NCBI GenBank assembly: GCA_003116975.1
Contig: BGKB01000086.1
Location: forward strand, 1-64,000
Source of the DNA: Aurantiochytrium sp. KH105
Taxonomy: Eukaryota > Sar > Bigyra > Thraustochytrida > Thraustochytriidae
DNA length: 64,000 bases
Reading direction: 5' to 3'
Both the position numbers and the translations under genes were made by a program. Of the stretch, positions 60,168 to 64,000 are shown piece by piece. Every line of letters begins with the position of its first letter. Position 1 is the stretch's first letter. A model generated the notes under the pieces. It worked only from the letters and a program-made list of their open reading frames with translations, did not search any database and was not told the origin of the DNA.

Positions 60168-63100
60168 ATGGAAACCGGCAACCGAAGGTTTAACTTGCTG
60201 CTTCTCGACCACGACGAGTACCTGCTCGAGTCTGCAGCCGCAGAAGACGCCTCAGAGACTGCAGGCGCTAGCACGAGTGGCAGTCTCGGGGATGGTAGAC
60301 TGTGGATTTGCTCTCGATGTCTCGTGTTCGAGCCGCGCGACTTCTCTTTGGCACTTGAAAAGTATAGATTCGACGATATGGATCAGGCACCAGGGCGTGG
60401 TGGCCTCGTGTCAAGCGGATCGGGCCAAGAGGAACCCGTACTTCTTATGGAGGCCTCGTCCGTCACCAAGCTCAAGCAAGGAGGAAAATCGAGGCCATAC
60501 GAAACGGAACAGGCTCTCTGCAAACGCGTGTTCAAGCTCAAACACAGATCCGTGTCCTCAACGCTGGCTCTCGTGCGCGAGCTTTGGGGCGTGCGCCGAA
60601 AAATCAAGGCGGAGCCTCGCGGCGCTCGAGCATCAATGGAGCAGGATCTTCTTGGGCCAATTCTGGCAAAGCGCAAGGACAAAGCCTTTGACAAATCCCG
60701 ATTGATAGACTTTCGCGAACAACTGCTCACACCCAAGGAGCTCCGTGTAAGTCTTGTCTCGCAGCTCACAGACATTCCGGGCTGTGTGCTCGTTACGGAT
60801 CAGAGACTATATTTTCAACCGGCTCAGCTCAACAACATTGGTGAGGTCGTACAAAGCTATCCATTGGCGCGTCTCACAGGTGTCTATAAACGTCGATTTC
60901 TCTTGCGTCACCGAGCACTAGAGGTGCGTTTCGAGAAGGACTCTTTCGAATTTTCTGGTGGCGGGGGGACGGGCAATGGCGGGATAGGGACCCACATGGG
61001 TGGAAGTCCAGGCGACGATGACGAAGCCATGACAACCGGTCTTTTTGAGCAAGAGAAAATTCTGCTTCTATGCTTTGAGGATGGCCGAAACGCTCGCGAC
61101 CTCGTGCATGATCTCCTTGTCCCCTTTTTAGCGTCCAATCGTGGGCAGGCCCCAACGACGGTCATGGCTGCACCTACGCTGGATCTGCTGGCTTCCCAAA
61201 GCGCCTGGCAAGAAGGTCGCATGAGCAATTTCGAGTACCTCATGCGTCTCAATACGCTCGCCGATCGATCCGTCGCAGACCTCACGCAATATCCAGTGTT
61301 TCCATGGGTCATTGCAGACTACACTAGCAAAGAGCTTGATTTGGGCCGACCTGAGACCTTTCGCGACTTGTCCAAGCCCATTGGCGCGCTGAACCCAGAT
61401 CGACTTACGGGCTTCAAAGAGCGCTTTCAACACATGTTGAGCGAGATTGATCCGCATGTACCACCCTTTCTCTATGGAACGCACTACACGACTCCTGGAT
61501 ATGTACTTTACTTTCTCGTGAGAAGAGTTCCGGATCTCATGCTGCGTCTTCAGAACGGCGAGTTCGATCGACCAGATCGATCCTTTCACAGCGTCGAGGC
61601 CACGTGGAACAGTGTCATGAACAATACTGCTGACCTCAAGGAGCTCATTCCAGAATTCTACGCGTCGGACGGCGACTTCCTCGTCAACGTACAGCATTTA
61701 GACCTCGGACGGAAGCAAGATGGCGACTTTGTGGACAATGTGCGCCTCCCTCCATGGTGTTCGGGCCCGCGCGATTTTGTGGAAAAGTGCCGCGAGGCTC
61801 TCGAGTCCGACTACGTATCTGCACATTTGCATGAATGGATCGATTTGATCTTTGGATGCAAGCAGCAGGGACAGGCGGCAATCGAGGCTGATAATCTCTT
61901 TTATTACCTCACGTATGAGGGCGCCGTGGACCTCGACAAGGTCCAGGACCCAGATGAGCGCAAGTCGTATGAAGCACAAATCTACGAGTTCGGGCAGACC
62001 CCTAAACAGCTTTTCAGCAAACCTCATCCGACTCGGAATGCTCGCCGCGAGACCCCGGCGATGGCGCTGGCTGATGATGAGGATGCAAAGGTGCAGTCTC
62101 TGGCTGCAAGCGCGAGCGCTCCTGATGACTTTCTTGATCCCGTGGCCTCGCCAACCGTCTCGCCACCGCCGCCGCCGCCGCCAGGGGCGGCTCCTCAATC
62201 GAGTTTTCTTGCGGGCGACGGAGTGGTCGCAGCGCAAGAGATCGCAACTGTTTCTACAACCAGGAGTCCTTCTCCCGCACGGGAAGAGTCAGAGGAAATG
62301 TCATCGGCGAGCCCTCAGAGCACGAGTCTTCACACGGCTCCGGGGAGCCCACCCATGGCCCCCATGCGCATTGACTTTGACTCGCTTGGCGCAAGTAGGG
62401 AAACGCGGAAAAAGAGTGTGGAAGGTCCGCCTAGCCAGCTGCTGCCCGTCAAGCCAGGCGCTGGGTCCTCTTCGGCGGGCTCGGGATGGTGGCGCGTTGA
62501 CAACAACACGTTGCAAACCTACGAGGCCTCAAGCGAGGTAAAAGTGCATCGCGGCCCCGTGAGCTGCATCTGCAGCGCTGAGGCTGATGACAGCATCTAT
62601 TCCGTCTCACACGATGGGTCTATGACATGTATCTCGGCACGCACACAAATGGTGAAACGCCGCATGGCAGTGGGTCGCCTGGCACTAGCATGCTGCGCGC
62701 CTCTTCGTGACGGAGGCCTTGCAGTTGGAAGCTGGGACAATTCACTATACGTGTGTGCTCTCGAGCATGGGCGTGTAGTGAATCGCGTGGCTGCTCACGA
62801 AGACGCTGTGGCGTGCATATCAAGTAACGCCACGGGGCGCGTTCTTGCGACCGGTTCGTGGGAATCGTCTGTGAAGATCTGGAGTGTCCGGGGCAGCAAG
62901 CAAATCAGCCCTCTTGGGGCATTTTATGACCACGAGAGCGAGATCACCGCTGTAGAGATGGACGCGGGTGGGAACCTCGTGCTTTCGGCGAGCACGAGCG
63001 GTGACGTACTTATTCACGACCTGCGTATGGATGACGTCGTGATGAAATACTCGTCTTGCCGGGAGCGAGGATCACATGCAGTCTCGGTTCACTGGACGCA

Positions 63101-63563
63101 AAACGAAACCACGGTTGCCGTTTGCGGTCGCGACGGTGTTGTGGACCTTTTCGATTTGCCGGGCGGGTCTTTGGCACCAACGACCTCGGTTGACGCGCTT
63201 TTGCCGCGCGGGAGTGTGGTGACTGCGGCAACAATAACTCCGGATCGACTCTGCACGGTGCTTGGAACGAGCTGCGGTCGTGTTGCCTTGTGTAATGTTA
63301 ATTTTATGGGAAGCTTGTCCGGGCGTAGCTCGGCGCGTACGATTTACAAGCCCGTGCGCGACGGCCATGATCTCGAAGGCGGCGATATGAGTCTCTCGGA
63401 GACGGGAAGGGGACTCGGCGCAAGTGCTTCGGACACTGTCTCTTCCGCCACGCGTAGCCCGCCAGAGCAAGGCATAAGCGCGCTGCACTGTACGTCGAGT
63501 GCAATTCTCGCAGGAACAGGGGCAGGTATGATTACCTTCCTTACAGCCAGTGCTACATCATGA
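60168..63563 (+). CDS. BEACH-WD40 protein, FAN/NSMAF-like
   Basis: A 1131-residue protein from the ATG at 60168 (METGNRRFNLLLLDHDEYLL), which matches the start of mammalian FAN (neutral sphingomyelinase activation-associated factor). An N-terminal GRAM/PH-like region (about 180-330; VLVTDQRLYFQPAQLNN) is followed by the BEACH domain at about 340-625, with YPVFPWVIADY, FRDLSKPIGALNPDR, PPFLYGTHYTTPGYVLYFLV, ELIPEFYAS and WIDLIFGCKQQG. A Ser/Pro-rich linker (about 640-780) precedes WD40 repeats (about 787-1127; VLATGSWESSVKIWSV, LSASTSGDVLIHDL). BEACH proteins are scaffolds for membrane traffic and lysosome-related organelles. FAN also couples receptors to sphingomyelinase. Length and order match the FAN subgroup rather than the much larger LYST or LRBA proteins. 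It converges with alpha-SNAP. Confidence 0.93.
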   Translation: METGNRRFNLLLLDHDEYLLESAAAEDASETAGASTSGSLGDGRLWICSRCLVFEPRDFSLALEKYRFDDMDQAPGRGGLVSSGSGQEEPVLLMEASSVTKLKQGGKSRPYETEQALCKRVFKLKHRSVSSTLALVRELWGVRRKIKAEPRGARASMEQDLLGPILAKRKDKAFDKSRLIDFREQLLTPKELRVSLVSQLTDIPGCVLVTDQRLYFQPAQLNNIGEVVQSYPLARLTGVYKRRFLLRHRALEVRFEKDSFEFSGGGGTGNGGIGTHMGGSPGDDDEAMTTGLFEQEKILLLCFEDGRNARDLVHDLLVPFLASNRGQAPTTVMAAPTLDLLASQSAWQEGRMSNFEYLMRLNTLADRSVADLTQYPVFPWVIADYTSKELDLGRPETFRDLSKPIGALNPDRLTGFKERFQHMLSEIDPHVPPFLYGTHYTTPGYVLYFLVRRVPDLMLRLQNGEFDRPDRSFHSVEATWNSVMNNTADLKELIPEFYASDGDFLVNVQHLDLGRKQDGDFVDNVRLPPWCSGPRDFVEKCREALESDYVSAHLHEWIDLIFGCKQQGQAAIEADNLFYYLTYEGAVDLDKVQDPDERKSYEAQIYEFGQTPKQLFSKPHPTRNARRETPAMALADDEDAKVQSLAASASAPDDFLDPVASPTVSPPPPPPPGAAPQSSFLAGDGVVAAQEIATVSTTRSPSPAREESEEMSSASPQSTSLHTAPGSPPMAPMRIDFDSLGASRETRKKSVEGPPSQLLPVKPGAGSSSAGSGWWRVDNNTLQTYEASSEVKVHRGPVSCICSAEADDSIYSVSHDGSMTCISARTQMVKRRMAVGRLALACCAPLRDGGLAVGSWDNSLYVCALEHGRVVNRVAAHEDAVACISSNATGRVLATGSWESSVKIWSVRGSKQISPLGAFYDHESEITAVEMDAGGNLVLSASTSGDVLIHDLRMDDVVMKYSSCRERGSHAVSVHWTQNETTVAVCGRDGVVDLFDLPGGSLAPTTSVDALLPRGSVVTAATITPDRLCTVLGTSCGRVALCNVNFMGSLSGRSSARTIYKPVRDGHDLEGGDMSLSETGRGLGASASDTVSSATRSPPEQGISALHCTSSAILAGTGAGMITFLTASATS

Positions 63564-63761
63564 GCAGATTATGACAACTATTTATAAAACAAGTTTCTAT
63601 GGCTTTGGTGAGTGGGCTGCGCTGCGAGAATGACTTGCGTTGAATGGTTGAGAAACGAGAAAACGTCTTTTTGCGTGTTTAGAGTACTAGGACTAGCAGA
63701 GTGCGCCATGAGACGGTCCGTCAGACACCCTCAAGACGTGTTTCGCAACGATCAAGAGGAT

Positions 63762-64000
63762 TTACAAAAGGTCGGCTTCCCCGCTGGCAGCCTCAGTGAG
63801 TGTGTTCTTGACGCGCAAAAGAATGGAGGTCTCCCAGGGATCAAGCTTTCGGATCGAGTCGTACTTGAAGAGCTCGTCGGCAAATTTGTCCGCGTCCATG
63901 TCGACGCAGGCCTCGGTGAGCGCAATAAGAAGCTTGCATTCGGCGCTGTCTTTAAACGTGTAGTCGAGCTCGCTGTAACGCTGAATGGCATTCTGCGCTG
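63762..64000 (-). CDS. NAPA: alpha-SNAP (Sec17/NAPA), C-terminal fragment cut by the window edge
   Basis: The last 78 codons and TAA of a minus-strand gene whose start lies beyond 64000. The frame runs open to the edge without an ATG at its start. It encodes NAIQRYSELDYTFKDS, AECKLLIALTEACVD, FKYDSIRKLDPWETSILLRV and a final acidic-hydrophobic tail ending ADLL. These match the C-terminal helices of alpha-SNAP, including the YDSIxxLDxWxTxxLLRxK segment and the C-terminal Leu needed to stimulate NSF ATPase. The protein would recruit NSF to SNARE complexes for disassembly after membrane fusion. The 63752-63991 ATG frame on the same strand is a shadow in another phase. Confidence 0.9.
   Translation of the reverse strand, partial: AQNAIQRYSELDYTFKDSAECKLLIALTEACVDMDADKFADELFKYDSIRKLDPWETSILLRVKNTLTEAASGEADLL

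Noticed and set aside
59340-60212. 290-codon minus-strand frame between SDE2 and the BEACH gene
   Set aside because: It overlaps the start of the well-supported BEACH gene and the SDE2 start, and has Ser/Arg-rich composition without motifs.
63752-63991. 79-codon Ser/Thr/Arg-rich minus-strand frame at the right edge
   Set aside because: It is a wrong-phase shadow of the alpha-SNAP C-terminus.

Overview
The window looks like nuclear DNA of a single-celled eukaryote, most probably a stramenopile of the thraustochytrid/labyrinthulid type. This is an inference. The supporting signs are long, mostly intronless, Ser/Ala/Glu-rich reading frames on both strands, rare but clear spliceosomal introns (5' GTACGT or GTAGGT, 3' TAG), Pro-Thr repeat surface proteins, a Crinkler-like kinase, and purely eukaryotic families (TBC/TLDc, RbBP5, BEACH, alpha-SNAP, SDE2, RAD18-like). 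I see no rRNA, tRNA, CRISPR array or intact transposon. Organism-level assignment would need a database search.

Layout. 1-7.6 kb: a gene-free left flank, then a TBC1D24-like TBC/TLDc protein on the minus strand with a strongly repetitive 5' flank. 7.6-20 kb: two paralogous type II membrane proteins that share a 12-cysteine module and Pro-Thr stalks (7588-8376 minus, 16110-17684 plus). They flank a six-helix membrane protein whose ATG directly abuts five 40-bp tandem repeats. A membrane-anchored M14 carboxypeptidase follows. 20.5-29 kb: a MAPR/cytochrome b5 reductase fusion, an EF-hand cyclic-nucleotide-gated channel, and a DUF1295 steroid-reductase-like enzyme. 29.4-34.4 kb: a small secreted protein, then a head-to-head pair sharing 185 bp: ribulose-phosphate 3-epimerase (two exons) and a longin-type adaptor protein with DPF motifs (three exons). 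34.4-40.9 kb: two small acidic proteins, an unknown protein, and a gene-poor stretch with a decayed ORF. 40.9-45.3 kb: a Crinkler-like coiled-coil kinase and RbBP5/SWD1. 45.3-54 kb: a long repetitive promoter region, a 66-residue protein, a sterol C5-desaturase, a RAD18-like E3 and an unknown protein. 54.3-64 kb: RCC1/SAP protein, tail-anchored protein, SDE2 with SPRY, FAN-like BEACH/WD40 protein, and the 3' end of alpha-SNAP running off the right edge.

Themes. Sterol and haem-linked redox metabolism (MAPR-CBR, DUF1295, ERG3-like) and membrane traffic (TBC/TLDc, longin adaptor, BEACH, alpha-SNAP) recur. There is no operon structure: genes are single units, often head-to-head or tail-to-tail. 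Long intergenic regions are GC-rich and carry simple tandem repeats, many of period 4 or 5, concentrated upstream of start codons. Coding calls rest on reading frames and motifs seen by eye. Starts were moved to the first sensible ATG where the longest open frame began at a non-ATG codon or in an unconserved leader.
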